A stretch of DNA of 64,000 nt. Origin: Marisa cornuarietis (taxonomy: Eukaryota > Mollusca > Gastropoda > Architaenioglossa > Ampullariidae). The position numbers and the translations under genes are program-made. Below are positions 19,956-33,647 of the stretch, piece by piece (position 1 is the stretch's first letter; the number at the start of each line of letters is the position of its first letter). The notes beneath the pieces were generated by a model. That model was given only the letters and a program-made list of their open reading frames with translations, was not told the DNA's origin and did no database searches. The DNA lies in NCBI GenBank assembly GCA_004794655.1, contig SMMW01000575.1:9512001-9576000 (forward strand). The letters are read 5' to 3'.

Positions 19956-21650
19956 ACTGTGCTTATGCAACAGTCTCAGAATAATCTGTACTTCTTGAAA
20001 CATGTTTATGACAGACAAGTGATAAGACGTACAGATCGTTTGAGGAACGTGCAAGCAAGCAGTACATGACAGAGCTCTGAAAGGAAAAAGCTGCAGGGCA
20101 GTTCATCTTTATAACTTAACAACTGCTTTATCACTAGTCTGTCTGTCTGTCTGTCTGTCTGTCCGGTACTCCTCTGTCTACCCAACCCGACTATGCAATG
20201 TTGTTTTATTTTTGTCACGTGACCGTCTTCGTCCTCTTGTAAATGTTAAGACCTTGTGAATTGTACAGTTAACAATAGACATCGTTAGTTTCGGCTTTTA
20301 TCGGGTGCGTTCTGGTAATTCCCAGAAAATTCAGGAGCTGCGACCGTTAGTGTCTTGTAAATAAAAATATTGATGACATTTTTATCAGTGTGGAATGAAT
20401 ACCCCATTTCGGTGTGCTATTTGTAGCAATGCTTCTAATAGTTTGTTGCATTATTTATTAGGCGTGCGAAATATTGCAGGTGAAATCAATATCACGATTG
20501 TCTGGTTGGGTGGTTAATTGTATAAGAGTCTCCCTTTTTTTCTTCTTCTTCTTTCTCTCTCTCTCTCTTAATCACAATAAACAGGGGGACACTCACACAT
20601 ATGTACACAAACAGACAGCAAATGCACGCGCGTGCGCACACATGCACAAACATAACACGCCTTTTCAAAACATTGGTATTTATAGGAATTAACTTTCTAT
20701 AACTTCCCTATTTAAGAGATTAATATTCAGAAAATCGTCGACCTATCAAAATGCTACGAGATGTTTCTAACTCTGATTTCTTCTCATTCACTCTTTGTGG
20801 AGCTCGTGAATTTTGTGGTATTTGTACATCGTGTCTGTTTGTTCTACTCACCAAAATGCACAACTAGTTATATATTACAATAGATAACCACTATAATCCA
20901 GGTAACTCGGAGTATGCTATTAGTTCCGTGGGTCAGTGGTAGGGGTAGGTCGACACGTGTCGAAGAGATTGGATGGTGGGGGGGGGGATTTGTTGAAGTC
21001 TTCAACCCCTTTGGTTCTTCCATTTGGAGCAACGATATCCTCGTTTCCCCACTCAATGTTTATGCAAAGCTACCGTTGGATGATGTTTGTTATGCTGGTG
21101 TCGAACAACCAAACAGAACAGCTCGTCTAAAACAAGCCTCATGCTGCATGAAAAAATACCAGTGTTGGTTTTGATCGTACAGTATATAGTTAATAGCATT
21201 TCACTAGTAGGTTGTAGATTGTTTTCATCAGCTGAGCAAACATTACTCAGCGAGTCAAGGACATTTGGATCATTTTTAACTCATCACGTGCTTAGTACGT
21301 ATGTTTATGAGTATTTATATGTATGTTGAAAGGAATGTATGTATACGAATGCTTTTGTGAGTGCGGCTTTATTGCCTGAAAACCTAACTCTAACGGTCAG
21401 ACGTTTTTGATGATTATTCAATAATGTTGATATTGTACACGAGTACCCGGATAGTAGCAGAACTAGTGGTTCGTCGAGAATGCTCGTTTCTTGTTTTGAA
21501 ATACCTTGTGGAATACTACTTCCGCCTGGCTGATCCCAGCATCATGGACCTGTCTCAGACCTGTATAATGTATAACCCAATAAAGCAATAATAACCTTGA
21601 GTTTTAGTCTTCAGCTGCAACTTTCTATTCTTTCGCTATTAATTTCACAG

Positions 21651-21875
21651 ATTACTACCAAAGAAACAAGCGGACATGTGTTGCAAGATGACATTTTGCA
21701 CCTGAACACCTCGCCAATCAAAGGCGAATGGTTAGACGATGATCGACTCAACGTCCACATGTTTCCCTCTGCTGACAGCATTGACCACCCTTCTGACGCC
21801 ACCAGTGGCCCAGGCGCCGAGGGAGCTGTAACTGGGAGCATCCAAACAGTGCCCGGCAGCCAGCGACATCCATAG
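21651..21875 (+). CDS. Candidate alternative last exon of gene A
   Basis: Open from a good acceptor (TAATTTCACAG, 21640-21650) to TAG at 21873-21875, 74 residues in phase 0: ITTKETSGHVLQDDILHL..., ...GEWLDDDRLNVHMFPSADS..., ...GSQRHP. The composition is protein-like and it matches either the internal phase-0 donor at 19117 or the end of exon 14 at 18653. It would give a longer acidic cytoplasmic tail. An AATAAA follows at 22084. I see no homologue motif, so coding status rests on splice site, phase and composition. Confidence 0.5.
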   Translation: MTTKETSGHVLQDDILHLNTSPIKGEWLDDDRLNVHMFPSADSIDHPSDATSGPGAEGAVTGSIQTVPGSQRHP

Positions 21876-24800
21876 TCAATTAGCGAAACTAGATTAGGAG
21901 AGGCAGTGATTGAGATCAATGGCCAACATCACGGGTGAGCCAGGCTTCGGGCGACACGAGTCACCGGGTCGGACTCTTGTTGTAGGGACCTGCATTACGT
22001 AATGACGTGCCACCCACTTATCCCGGAGGGAGCGTTTACCTGACACGCAGCCATACAGTATTCATGGTGTTAGAACACCCCAAAATAAACTTAGCCTCAA
22101 GCAAGGAAGCAAACACGTACAGAACAAAGAAATGTTCATATTTATTGTTATTAAGTTACATAAAATCAGCTATTAACAAACAGAGAGAGAGAGAGAGACC
22201 CGTTATAACTTTACAAACACAGAGAACCTTTGAGTGAGTTCAGAAGAAAATCTAGGCATGTACTTGCGGGTGTGCATCTCTCTCTCTTTCTCTCCCATGT
22301 GTGTGTGTGTGTGTGTGGTGAGAATATGAACAAAACAAGCTTACTTCGTTTTAAAGCTACTTTAACTTTCTTAATTCAGTTTTAAAATTCAGGGATTGTT
22401 AGCAAATGATGTCGCCTTGCAAATGTTCTGTTTGGAGTGAAAATTGAATCCTTGCTTTATAAACTCTTTAATAATCAACATGGTTAGTTTTGTTGTAATT
22501 TTCTAAAGTTTATAGTGATCAGACGGATTATACAATGTACTTAACGGCGTGATAACAAATATATGTATAAATAGATTAACTCAGGTGTGTCAGCTGACTA
22601 CAAGTTTTCCGGGTATTCGCAGGTTAAAGATGGTGTCCTCTTGCCAAAATTACTAAATACGCCATTTCTACTGGAAAAGTAGAGAGGGGAGGACAGCTTC
22701 ATAAATGTTTTAGTTTTACTTGTTTTGTTTAGAAAACCTTCAGTCGAGGTATTAAATATCTCGTGTAGTCTCGCGTTAAAGCTGCTGATCCAAAAGACTA
22801 TATAAAAATTCGGAGTAGGGGAAAGAACGAAAATTCTGCCGCGTCACGTGATAGCTTTGGCGAGCTCTTTCTGTCTCTCATCACTTTTCGGACGCCATCG
22901 ACCAAAAGTAGGGTCCTAACGGAAACGGCTTTGACCCCGTTACACTGCTTTTAATCGTCATTCCCAGTGTAGAGCGTAGCAAGGACAACCACTATACCAC
23001 TTTCCTCCCGCCAGACGGCGCATTTTCATTTTCTGACATCTTTGCATGATACAGAGCTTGCCAACGTCCCAGCTCTGATTCGTGTGATTTCCGTCTATTT
23101 CTAAAACATTAATGTAGTCTTTTCCTAACGCAAAAGAGACCAACAGGTGTTTCAATACCTGATATTGAGGAGGGTTTTGTATGCTAAGAAAATACGGCCA
23201 GTAGACCCTTTTTCACTACATATGGCAGAATGTCTTCACTGTAGATTCAAATTACACTCTCCTGTCTAAGGAAACCGTGTTTCGTGCCTCTCACGTTTAC
23301 ATAGAATCTTTGCCAAAGCATGAAAACAGAAGCAGAAACAGTCAAAAGCCCCTTACAATCTTACTTAAAAAAATAAATAAATCAACACGTAGTTTCAGTA
23401 GGGTTACGGTAGTGTTATAAAGAAAATAATGTTTTTTTTTATTGTTTGCATTTTTTCTTTTGCACAACATTAGAACGGGAAAGCACGTAAGTGTCAAGGA
23501 ATAATGACACTACGATTGCAAATATTTTTTAAGCAAAATGGCGTGGAGATATAAAGAAACGCAGACTGTATTCGCACTTTGCGTTTTGGCTCTGCTTGAC
23601 AAGGAAAAAGTTCACATGAATCACGCAACGCTTGGCCCCGACAGCCCCCTACGTCCGGTGTTCAGGCAATTTGTCAGTCAACTATTGGTTGTTTGAGTCT
23701 CTCACGCAACTCCAGTAGAAAACAACCAGCTAAAGTACAGTGAGTGTGCACATGTATATTGACAGTGTGAAAACTACAAATTAAGCATTCTTAAGGAAGG
23801 GTTAAGGCTTAAGTTATCTAGGGATACTGAACCAAATTTATCTTATCATTTTAAGCTTTTAATTAAAGTATGTGTATCACACTTGTGGAAGAGAACAGAC
23901 CGAACTCTTTTGAGCCAATGTTTGTAGTTCACGCAGTGACTGGGGAAGCCTGCAGTGGTATGGCAGATACTATATGTTTGTTGTGTGTCTGTCTGGGGCT
24001 AGATGCTCGATGTGATGCTAAGCGGCAGGTGGATAGTCAGCTAAGACACTCACTGCACTTGACCTCTTTCTTTTAGGTTACTATGTGATGAACCTACCTA
24101 ATCATCGATACAACCTTTACGCCCTTAGCAGGTCATTTGTTTGGCGAGCTGTCAAAGCCACGACCACTTGTGATGTGTGTATGAGCGGTAACGTACTGAG
24201 ATTGAATTGCGATTGTGACGTCATTCACGCTGAAATTATGCACCAAAGTCGCTATAACCATTATGGTATCATATATCACAATATGTGCAAAACATTGCTG
24301 AGGCAACATGACAGGGAGTGGACCAGTCTTGCAAACAGACTCCATGAACAGGAAATACGACGATGAGTGGCAAGCTTTTAGCGCGAGCTTCTCGCCGATT
24401 GGGTGACAAACATTTTACGTTCACGTCACTAGAGTTTCCAATAGTGTATATGGCACGTCTCGTATTAACGAAAACCGGCAGCTTAACCATAAAAGTGTCC
24501 GAACTCGACTAGCGATTCGGCCCGTTAAGTTAACCCGACAAGCAAACTAGACCTTCATTTATGACCAAGTTCGTGAACTTACGTAACCAACCACCTTAAC
24601 CGTTGCTCATGCGGGGTTCTGTCAGAAAGTAATCTAAAAAAATCTGCCAGCCAAAACGAAAAACATTTTTAATGAAAAAACAAGCAAGAAGATAATACAA
24701 TTTAATTAAATCATTCTGGCAAAACAATATTCCTTGAGCATTATTAGGCGACAAGAAAAGAGTTATCATGTCGATTGTAATATTTATTTTTGTTTTCTAC

Positions 24801-26500
24801 GGCATCTGCTATTCACAGTTTATCAATTCAGTATCAAAAACAGTATTATTAAACAGTTTTGCACCCCTTTTACCATTATATCGATTCAGTATATTTGTAA
24901 GATCCAGAAAGAGTCTGTGTTAAATTTGGTTGAACTAAATCAAATCACGATCTTCATCATGTTTACCCTAGGTGGGGAAAAAGTCTTCGTAAAACGAGAC
25001 CTCTTTACCGGCTGGTAAAGCGATTCGGGTAGGCCTACCCTAAATTCGTGAATACAGGCTTTTAGCCGCTACCTCTTTGGAGCCGATGTACCCAGCTCGG
25101 GTAGGCTAACAGCTGGGTAAACGTGCTCCATGAATATGAACCCACCCCAACACATTTCCTTCCCCTGAGAATAGTACCAACTTTTATGCAAAATGTATAG
25201 TTTTCTTTCAGCGTTTATCGACGTGCATGTCTTGAGTACGGCTGGCCGAGCTGTTTTATCACCTTCAGGAATAATTTATGCGGCGTTTTGAACAGTTTCA
25301 GGTTAAGCGTCATCCATGATTAAACGTCTCATCAACGACAGGCGTCATGAGCGTGACACCTTGACGACAAAGCAATGGATGAAGGTGAGGGCACAGACCT
25401 ACTGGCTGTTTGCAAAGAAGGGAGGTATGACCTCAGCAGCCATGAATACTGCAGTTGCTGCCGACCATGAAGTCAGTTCAAACGGGGTAAAAAAGCGTAA
25501 GAGAACAACGAGAGGCTTACACCAGCAGGAAGAACGAACGGCCTGATGACATCAGGGCAATCAGCGTCACCAGTGAACCCCACGGCCTCCATAAAGACTC
25601 CTCCCAATTGTTTGAAACGCTTTGGGGAGAGAGGGGGAGATGCAGAGCGAGAGTTTATAGAGATGAGAAAGGTGAAAGAGTCGCTTACAACGGTAATAAC
25701 TGGGTGGACCCCACTGCGTGTCACGCCAGCTTAAAGGAGTATGATATGAAAGCCCAGATATTTTTTCCCGTGTAAAAGTTCTCAAGAATTCGAAACTTGA
25801 TTATCCAGATCAATGGCTTGAATTTAATACAAAATGCAATTACTCAGCAGGTTGAGATCAGAACAAAACAATATTTCCTCAAGTCTGAGTCAATAATTCG
25901 ACCCCCATTCCGTCCCTCTCCATTTCCAACATACGGGCCTCGTAACATCAACACGCGCAGAAAGAATTCAAGCCCATGACGTCACAATGTGGTGTCGACT
26001 GTCCCATTGGCTGCAGCCTTTAAAATGTATGAGCAGCCAAGTACAACTGTACATTCGAGACGTCAGTTGTGTTGCCTTGTTCTGCGCGTGGTAGAACTGT
26101 AAGATCTTTATTTGGGGCTGGGAGAAAAGAGTGTGGCAGAGGAAACGTTTCACTCAGATTTTAACCCCGCTTATTGGGGAAAATGCATTAGGGCAAACCT
26201 TTAAAACGGCTTTCGTAAAGTTCACACGAAAACGAAACAAATACTGTTAGCAAACTTCCCTGCGTGATGCCTGTAAGTAAGCATTTAGCCAGGTTGCTCT
26301 GTGTGTGCGCAAAGGAGCTGTGTGTGTGTGTGAGAGAGAGAGAGAGACTTTAAAGCGTTCACGCTAAGGCAAGACAAGAATAAAACATTTTCTCCACGGC
26401 CTCACCATAGAATATATCTCGGAGTTATTAATACCTTATCAGGTCTCAGACAGTCGGTCTTCCCAATCTGCTCAAGCCGACCTCCTGCATGTGCCACGAA
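21876..26500. other. Intergenic region downstream of gene A
   Basis: No recognised host gene. GA/GT microsatellites lie at about 22183-22198, 22276-22318 and 26319-26346. Short open frames at 24085-24366 and 25316-25734 show no homology I can name. Two TGACGTCA palindromes occur at 24216 and 25978. Confidence 0.5.
22084..22089 (+). promoter_or_regulatory. Candidate polyadenylation signal, gene A long isoform
   Basis: AATAAA 209 bases after the stop of the candidate alternative last exon. Confidence 0.3.
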
Positions 26501-26504
26501 TCAG

Positions 26505-26735
26505 GCAGGAGAAGTTCGGTGGCTGCTTTGGCACTCAAGTGCTTTCACCTTGGTGTAATTCGCACTATAAGAGGCAGAGGGAAAACCCAGAGTATCCGGA
26601 TAAAATCCCCGACGATGGGTCTGATAACTGGTGTCACATACAGAGAGTTTCCCGAGACGAGATTTGAGCCCCGAGCTTCTCACTGCAGTGGTGGCAAGCG
26701 AGTGTTTTAACCACTTCACTGCGTCGCCGCCCTTT
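26505..26735 (-). repeat. tRNA-derived SINE-like copy 1
   Basis: Read on the minus strand, it starts GGCGGCGACGCAGTGAAGTG then GTTAAAACACTCGCTTG (A-box-like) and GGGGCTCAAATCTCG (B-box-like), followed by a body shared with 38205-38395 and partly with 27167-27275. The tRNA-like head plus dispersed similar copies supports a SINE. Copies are well diverged, so it is old. Confidence 0.65.
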
Positions 26736-27044
26736 TACTTTCTCCAGCCCCAGTATCTGGAATGATTTGCCGCCATCAGTTCGCTTTCAAGTCTGATATT
26801 AAGACTCAACTTTCGGGTATCCAATGGCTTTCTCTTTGTTTTTAGTCATGCCTTCCGCACGTGCAGGTGTGTCTTTTTTTAATGTAGGCACCTTTTTGTG
26901 TGCGCATGTGTGTTCTCTCTCTCTAACGGACAAACTGTTAAGCTGGTTGTTTAAGAAATAGTTGAAGCGCATTGAGGTTCCTACCAGGAGTATATCATGC
27001 CATAGAAAATATTTTTTACTACCATCTTCCTCCTCCTCCTCGTA

Positions 27045-27045
<1 letters not shown>

Positions 27046-27131
<86 letters not shown>
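27046..27131. repeat. (ATC)n(AGC)n compound microsatellite
   Basis: About 15 ATC triplets change by one base to about 14 AGC triplets without losing register. Open frames across it (poly-Ser/Ala, poly-Asp/Ala) are by-products. Confidence 0.95.
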
Positions 27132-27133
<2 letters not shown>

Positions 27134-27166
27134 TTTTTACGCACGAGCTGAAATAGTTGGTCAGTG

Positions 27167-27275
27167 CTTCCACCTAGACATGATTTCGCACTACGAAAGG
27201 GGAAAAAGGAGAAGATCACCGTAGCAGGGGTAGACAACCCAGAGGGTCAGCTTAGTGAACAGGTGCCACTTTCCA
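27167..27275 (-). repeat. SINE-like copy 2 (body only)
   Basis: It shares TGCTTCCACCTAGA...GATTT.GCACT and the following purine-rich segment with 38214-38310. The tRNA-like head is absent. It lies directly beside the ATC/AGC microsatellite. Confidence 0.55.
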
Positions 27276-29390
27276 AGAGAAGTATTCTCTGCCCATGCGC
27301 GTCAATACAACGTCATTGTAATGTTGTAATTATGCTGTGATGAAGTTGTCAGGATGTAATCGTCAGATTCTCGGCTATTGCTGTGCTTAAACAGAGATCA
27401 GCATGCAGGATAGCTACGTAGATAATGCTATAAATTGTAAGCAAATTCGTTTCATTTGCAAGTCAGCCAGTTCCGTAGGGAAAAATGTCCAAACCGCCGG
27501 CTTTTCGCTGCATGTTCGAACTCGATAAAGGGAGACAATCTATGGGCCCTGTCAGCAGCCGAATTGCTAGGTGAGCGATGTCGGCCGGTCTCATCATGAC
27601 ATGCACAGACACGAGTGGCAGGTAACTCGAAGCTGCCACTGCAGGATAATTACGTAATTGCGAGGTGGGGATGATTGCGTCAGTAAACAACAACAACCAA
27701 AAATCTGTCAGTGGCTCCGCGAATGCCTACTGCGTACTCGCGAATGAACGCATTAACTTTGCTTCTATCACCTTTTTCCTCATTGTCATGCATGATGGCA
27801 GCACCAGCATTTTGTTTTCATGCTCTTCTACTTTGTCATCTACGTTCCTTTTACATTGTTGCACAGACTTCTATCTTTGCTTAATTAGTTATTTGTATAG
27901 ATTTTTGTAAATCGTTCCTTGAGAAAGAAGAAGAAAATAAGAAAATAATTAGAAGAAAACACAAAATTGCGATACAAATTTCCTAGAAAAGAAGGTATTG
28001 AGAGAGAAAACTAATCTTCAGACACAGATGCAAAGAACCGCTTAAGAATGGAATCAAAAACGGCAAGTAAAAGCCTGGAATAGCAGTTGCGGAGGAGAAA
28101 GCTATAAATAAGAACCGGTCCAGCTGGTTCCATGGCGGGGGGCAAACCTCGCAGCTCGATTGCATAACGATGGAGAAGTTTTGCGAGTATGTAGTTGCCT
28201 ACCTGGGCTGGTTTTCTAATTCCTTTGATGTTTGACACAAGTTTCGCTTTCGGCGAAATGTACAAATTAAAAATACAATAAAAACGAGGCGCCTTTAATG
28301 CAAACACACTACTCTCTTTCTCTTATTCATTCAGTCTTTCTTCACCCCCCTCCCTCTCTCTCTCTCACACACACAAACAGATGCGTTGTAGTGGAAACAC
28401 TCACAACTATATTTGTACAACAGACGCCAGGCGAAAGGCTGTCGCCGATCCAGAAGTTGACAAAAGGGAAACAACACAGCCATGGAGAATTCCGCCGCCT
28501 GTTCAGTAAAGGCACTTTCACATGGCGCTGATATCTTATGATCACCATGACAACCAATTAACTAATCATCGTGTGGGTCCAGACCGCCTGGTTCTTCAAC
28601 ATGACATTTATTAACTTTTTACCAGTGATATACGATATATTAACAGCCACTATGCATCATTTTGACCCCCGCAAACTATACCCCTTCACCTAACCTGCAG
28701 TGATTCATCTTTTCTTCCCATTCTGTTCTTTCAATGGTCGCATCTACGGTATAATCAGCAACTTTGTGTAGAACACATCACCAACAATTTCTGAAGCTTT
28801 CGAACTTTGTTACACTGTGTGAACGAGCATCCCTGAATGCTTATTTAACAGCTACTGAAAAATGTAGTACGAAAACTAAAGATAATGTAAGTGTTTAAAA
28901 TGTGAATAAAACTGTGTCAGCAGACTTATTATTTGTCGGATTTGTCTATGCTTCTTCTTTGTAGCATCGGTGATGCTGTAAGAACTCCGGTGATGATGAT
29001 GATGAGGAGGAGGAAGAGGAGAAGGAGGAAACTAAGGGAATAAGATGGCAAACACACGCACGCGCGCGCGCACACACACACGCACAGCCACAACCACTTT
29101 CAAATGTGATGTATGACTAACACCATTATCATCTGAGGGTTTGGCCGTGCCGGCATGTCTGCAGTACATTATGCTGAAAGCCCCTCCTAATGGTCGTCAA
29201 ATCTGATAACAGGGAGACTAAGCCTCCCGAGCTACTATTGTCATTTATTTATACCTCTGGAAGCTGTGAGCAGTTGCATTCTGAGTGATGTGTGACTCAT
29301 GTTTACCGTGTAGCCATCGAGATACTGAAATGATTACCACCATGACCGCAAAATCTGCGCAAGGACTTTGTAATCAGGCTTCATTCACAT
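27276..29390. other. Intergenic stretch
   Basis: No recognised gene. A minus-strand frame at 28011-28307 (98 codons, MFALKAPRFYCIFNLYISPK...) has no homology I can name. An alternating purine-pyrimidine CG/CA tract (29053-29085) could adopt Z-DNA. Confidence 0.45.
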
Positions 29391-29399
29391 CAGTAAAAG

Positions 29400-29578
29400 C
29401 TGGGATGTGGAAACGTGATGTTTGTCTGATCTCACGTTGATAAACAATTGTCTAGGTGATGAATATTTCTTCTTATCTCCCTGTGATCAGTAATTGTCTC
29501 ATCTCATGGTGACCAATATAGGTGTCATCTCCTGGTACTCGATATTTGTTTCATCTCACGGTGATAAATATTTGCAGT
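29400..29578. repeat. Degenerate about 32-bp tandem repeat
   Basis: Five diverged units of the type TGTCTCATCTCACGGTGATAA followed by ATATT lie in a row. Unit length drifts and no coding frame is maintained. Confidence 0.6.
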
Positions 29579-29804
29579 AGGAAGCCACAATGAAGAAATG
29601 ACTTATTTTGGTTTTTTTTAAATGACTTACGAATCTTCAGTTTCTAACGCCAAAAGAACATACATTAATCTAAAGCTGGGCACTCTCACGTAAAAAATGG
29701 AAATCTTTTGGGATAAATTACAACAGAAATATCCAAAATAAAAGGGGGAAAAGACAAAATCAAAGAGAAATAAAAAAGAAACAACAAAAGAATTTATGGT
29801 GAAA

Positions 29805-29871
29805 AGAAAGAAAGAAAGAAAGAAAGAAAGACAGACAGAAAGACAGACAGAAAGACAGACAGAAAGACAGA
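29805..29871. repeat. (GAAA)n and (GACA)n microsatellite
   Basis: AAAG units change to alternating AAAGACAGACAG units near 29829. Confidence 0.95.
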
Positions 29872-32800
29872 ATTACTAACACTCGTTCGAAATGGAAAAA
29901 CGCTCGCTGTTGTGAAACAATATTGTCAGAAACCGAGGAAGCTGTGTGTTCCACTTTCTAGCCTTGCTACAGAGATCTTTATTGAAAATATAGTGTGTTT
30001 GAAAGGAAGTCGTAGTTCAGTAGTCAAACAAAAAAAAAAATCGACCTCTCAATTTCTGCGGCCTTCGAAGACGGCCTCGAATCTTCTTAAAGCACTTGAG
30101 AGCTCATCTCTTTTTGTTGCTGTCGGTGGTGGTGTTGTTGTTGATTTTTGTTCGGTAAAAAACTGGTAATGACAAAGGGTAATATGGTGTAAGGCAAGCT
30201 TAATACGTTCCACGACTTATGAGGTCGTAGGGATAGGACCTGAAACATAAAACAGGTGACGAGGCTATGTCGCGGTCTGTCCTCATCTTGCCATCAGAAT
30301 CCAAAATATTTGAAAACTTAACTTGTTCCAATTTGCTTCACCTATAGAATTATATATCTTAAACAATTGTGTATAATTATATTATCTATAATGCCATTAT
30401 AGATGCTTACAGAGGGAGATATAAATAGATGAAGGTTACCTTAACTTAGGGAAGGATTAATTAATAAATTAAATTTTCGGGACTTTCGGTAAATCCTGCG
30501 AATGACATTGAATCTCACTCACTCTCAATCCCGTTATCGTCAGCTGCACCTTCATAAATCGTATTTCTTTATTTATTCACATGTATTATGGCGGAGGTTT
30601 GAATATCACTGGTTTATTGTACAATTATTATGGCATCATGAATGAGACGTCAGTTTATAAATCATACAGATGATGGCGATATCGATGCGCTGAACTACTG
30701 CGCTGTTCTTAGGTCAGCGATAAGGTTTGCAAACTGTCGCCGAGGGCTTCATCAATACCGCTGAGCCATCGCGATAGACTGGCCACAACGCGCAAACCAC
30801 AAGCGGTGGTTGGTGGTCACTCGGCCGTCTAGTCGTCTTTGATGTCATGCACGTGGGGCCAGGAGAGAGATGGGGGAAGCTGCAGGAGAGAGGAAGAGAG
30901 AGAAAGACTGCGTGCATGTTTGTTCCTCTGCTAGCGCGCACGCGCGTGTGTGTGTTCTCGTGTCTGTCATGCACATGTGGAAGCGGTGTTTACTGTTCAC
31001 TGGCACCTGCATCGATGCTCTAAACTGTGCAAAACAAAATCATGCGTTTTGTTTAATTACGTTTTTGATGATCGGTCGAATGACTAATGGACTGTCATTC
31101 CACTCAACGCGAGGACAGTTCTGGCCAGACCTTCATGGCTAAACATTTCTGGGATGTAGTCAATGATCTCAGAACTCAAAACGAGAAAAAAAGTCCAAAG
31201 CGCACAAAAAAACAAACAAATACATTAAAATATATTAAATACATTAAAAACCCTCTTTAAACGAACAGTTTTCGTTCGGTGAAGTTGAGAAATCAGTACA
31301 AAGTTTAAAGCTTGTTAGTAAAGGTCCAAGAAAATGTTCAGCCCTAGCATACTTAAAGGACAACAAGAGTGCAACATTTTGTTCTTTATGATCGAGTTTA
31401 GTTCACTTCAAAATAATAGTTCCCAAAATATGAGTATATAATTATGCTTAATTTTCAAGATATAAGCCTTCAAACATCGGCATTCTCGCTTGCCACTAGA
31501 AAAGCAGACGAAAATAACTCTACACTGGAGAGTTCCGTTGCGTTGTATTTGTAACCGTGAGTGTGGCTCAGTTCAGCAAAGCGATGCATGTCTTCGAGTC
31601 AGATGAAGAAATATCGCTCAGATTGTCGGGATCAGGAAGCGATGTTTTGCCCAGAAAATGAAACCGCTGACTTTGGAAAAAGCCCTACAGATTGGAACTT
31701 TATTTAGAAGCTTCGACTGAAATTTTAAAGAAATTAAAAGATCCAAATAGAATTCACTCCACAGAATAGTAAGTAAATCGTCTACAGGTCAAAATTTAAT
31801 GGGCAATAATCACGGTCAATGCAGTCTACGTTGTATTATTATTATTGATTGTTTGGTATTAAGTGGGTGCATTTGAGTTAATTTTTCCATGTGTATTATT
31901 GTTAATAAAATATAAACACATTTCAAATGTGCGTTTGTCTCAGATAAGCTCCTGTACTTTTTTTTTGAAAGATGGTAATTTCCATCATTGGGTTTTTATT
32001 TTATAGTTACGACTGCTGGTAATGACTTTTTCAGCATAAAAATATAAAATTTTAAATATCTGATATATATTTATCGATGTAAAAACTTATTCTTAGCTGC
32101 ATGAAAAATTTGCTATTTACTTACACGCACATGTTCATGTTTAAGCTCCTCATACCTTTGTCCCCCTAAATTAAGCTCTTTCGAGCACGCGCTTCAGTGG
32201 TGCCCTCACACTGTCAGTTGTTTTGAGCATTATACTTGATAGGGATACGACTGATGATGATGTGTTTGTGACTGTGTCACGATGTTACTTGTAGACCAGA
32301 CGGTGTAGAAACCGTCGATGTTGCATATCTGGTGTTTGATCTACCAGCAGTCGTAGTTGGTTTTAACATCTCGTGCTTTTGTATAGTAAGCACTGCTGTA
32401 GGAATAAGATTTCTTCGGTTGACTGAAAGTCCAAGACTTGCTTGTACTGTATAAGTGACTGGATAACAATAATTTTGAAATGTTTTAAGCAAATTCATGA
32501 GTGCGGTGTGGGGACGAAATCCGCACGGCACATTTGAACAAAGTAGAGATCTGTATATACACATCTCTGAACAAAGTTAATCCACTGGCGTTTGTAGCCG
32601 GTATCTTTAGGGTTTCCAAAATGATACAGACTCCATCTGAGTGTCAAATAGAATATTCAGCAACAGCACATTGTGACCTGGTCTGTTTTCGCATCTTAAC
32701 TATTCGAATTCATCCCATGCGGACGACGCTATTTTTAGAAATACTACCTTTTCGTCACTTTGTGTTTTCTCAAGAAATCCAGTTGAGATTAAAAGAAAAA

Positions 32801-33580
32801 ACATTAATACAATATTTCTCGTGCCTCTTCGTCATATCACTTGATTATATTTTTGTGGTACTTTATGCTCTATTTCCAGCGATTTTCGCTGAACATTTGT
32901 GTTGTCCTATAAAGACTCGAGTAGAGCCGACTGTTTTGCATGATAAATATCTGCGAGACGACTCTCTAGTTCTTCTGGCGGCTGCAGTTTTATAAAAGAA
33001 AACTTTTCTGGAAAGTTCTAAAATACCCATATAACAAATTGCCCAAAGATTCTGCATTTGATTAGGAGCTAGCCTGTCTCAAACATTTGCACCCACTGCA
33101 AGATTTTATGGATAGTTTTAGAAAGAAATTTGTCTCAAACAGCAGACAGACTAATTCCCTTTAATCACCCCCTGATTTGATAATTTTTGACTAAAAGAGT
33201 AAGGTAACCACAAGAGCCCTCAGCCTTATAATAAAAATAGTGCACCTCTTTACGAACCCCATCAGAAAAGAACGAAATTACCTCGTGTCAATATTTAACA
33301 ACCGGTTTTGGTTTGGGTCGATGTAATCGACTGGCATGCTCGGTATTGTTAAATCGCCAACACCGTAATGAAAATCTGGCAAGCCAACACTAAAGTCATA
33401 TATAAGGCAGCTGTTGAGTGGGTGATCAACGATCTGGCTGCACGTGCTGCATGAACTGTGTGTGGACAAACCACGTTAGCTTCACTTGCAGTCGATCTTG
33501 GTGGGCAAACCACAAGAAATCACATTTTTTTAATTGTCATTTGTGTTCCGTTTTCCTTTTAGATGGCATTTTTATACAGT
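29872..33580. other. Intergenic stretch, AT-rich
   Basis: No recognised gene. The longest frame (32501-32995, 164 codons) has no homology, start context or splice support and looks like chance. Sequences near 30200-30300 resemble decayed DNA-transposon ends but cannot be assigned. Confidence 0.4.
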
Positions 33581-33584
33581 TGAT

Positions 33585-33585
<1 letters not shown>

Positions 33586-33645
<60 letters not shown>
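33586..33645. repeat. (TAA)20 microsatellite
   Basis: A pure TAA tract of 60 bases. Confidence 0.95.

Positions 33646-33647
<2 letters not shown>

Larger units (their letters stand above)
19178..21650. other. Gene A 3' untranslated region or intron before the alternative last exon
   Basis: It holds candidate AATAAA signals (19794, 20360, 21579), a (GTCT)6 tract at 20140-20162, a CT tract near 20553-20568 and a weak tRNA-like stretch near 19905-19950. No coding segment is recognised. Confidence 0.5.

Noticed and set aside
32501..32995. 164-codon open frame
   Set aside because: No homology, no good start context, AT-rich chance composition and no splice or promoter support.
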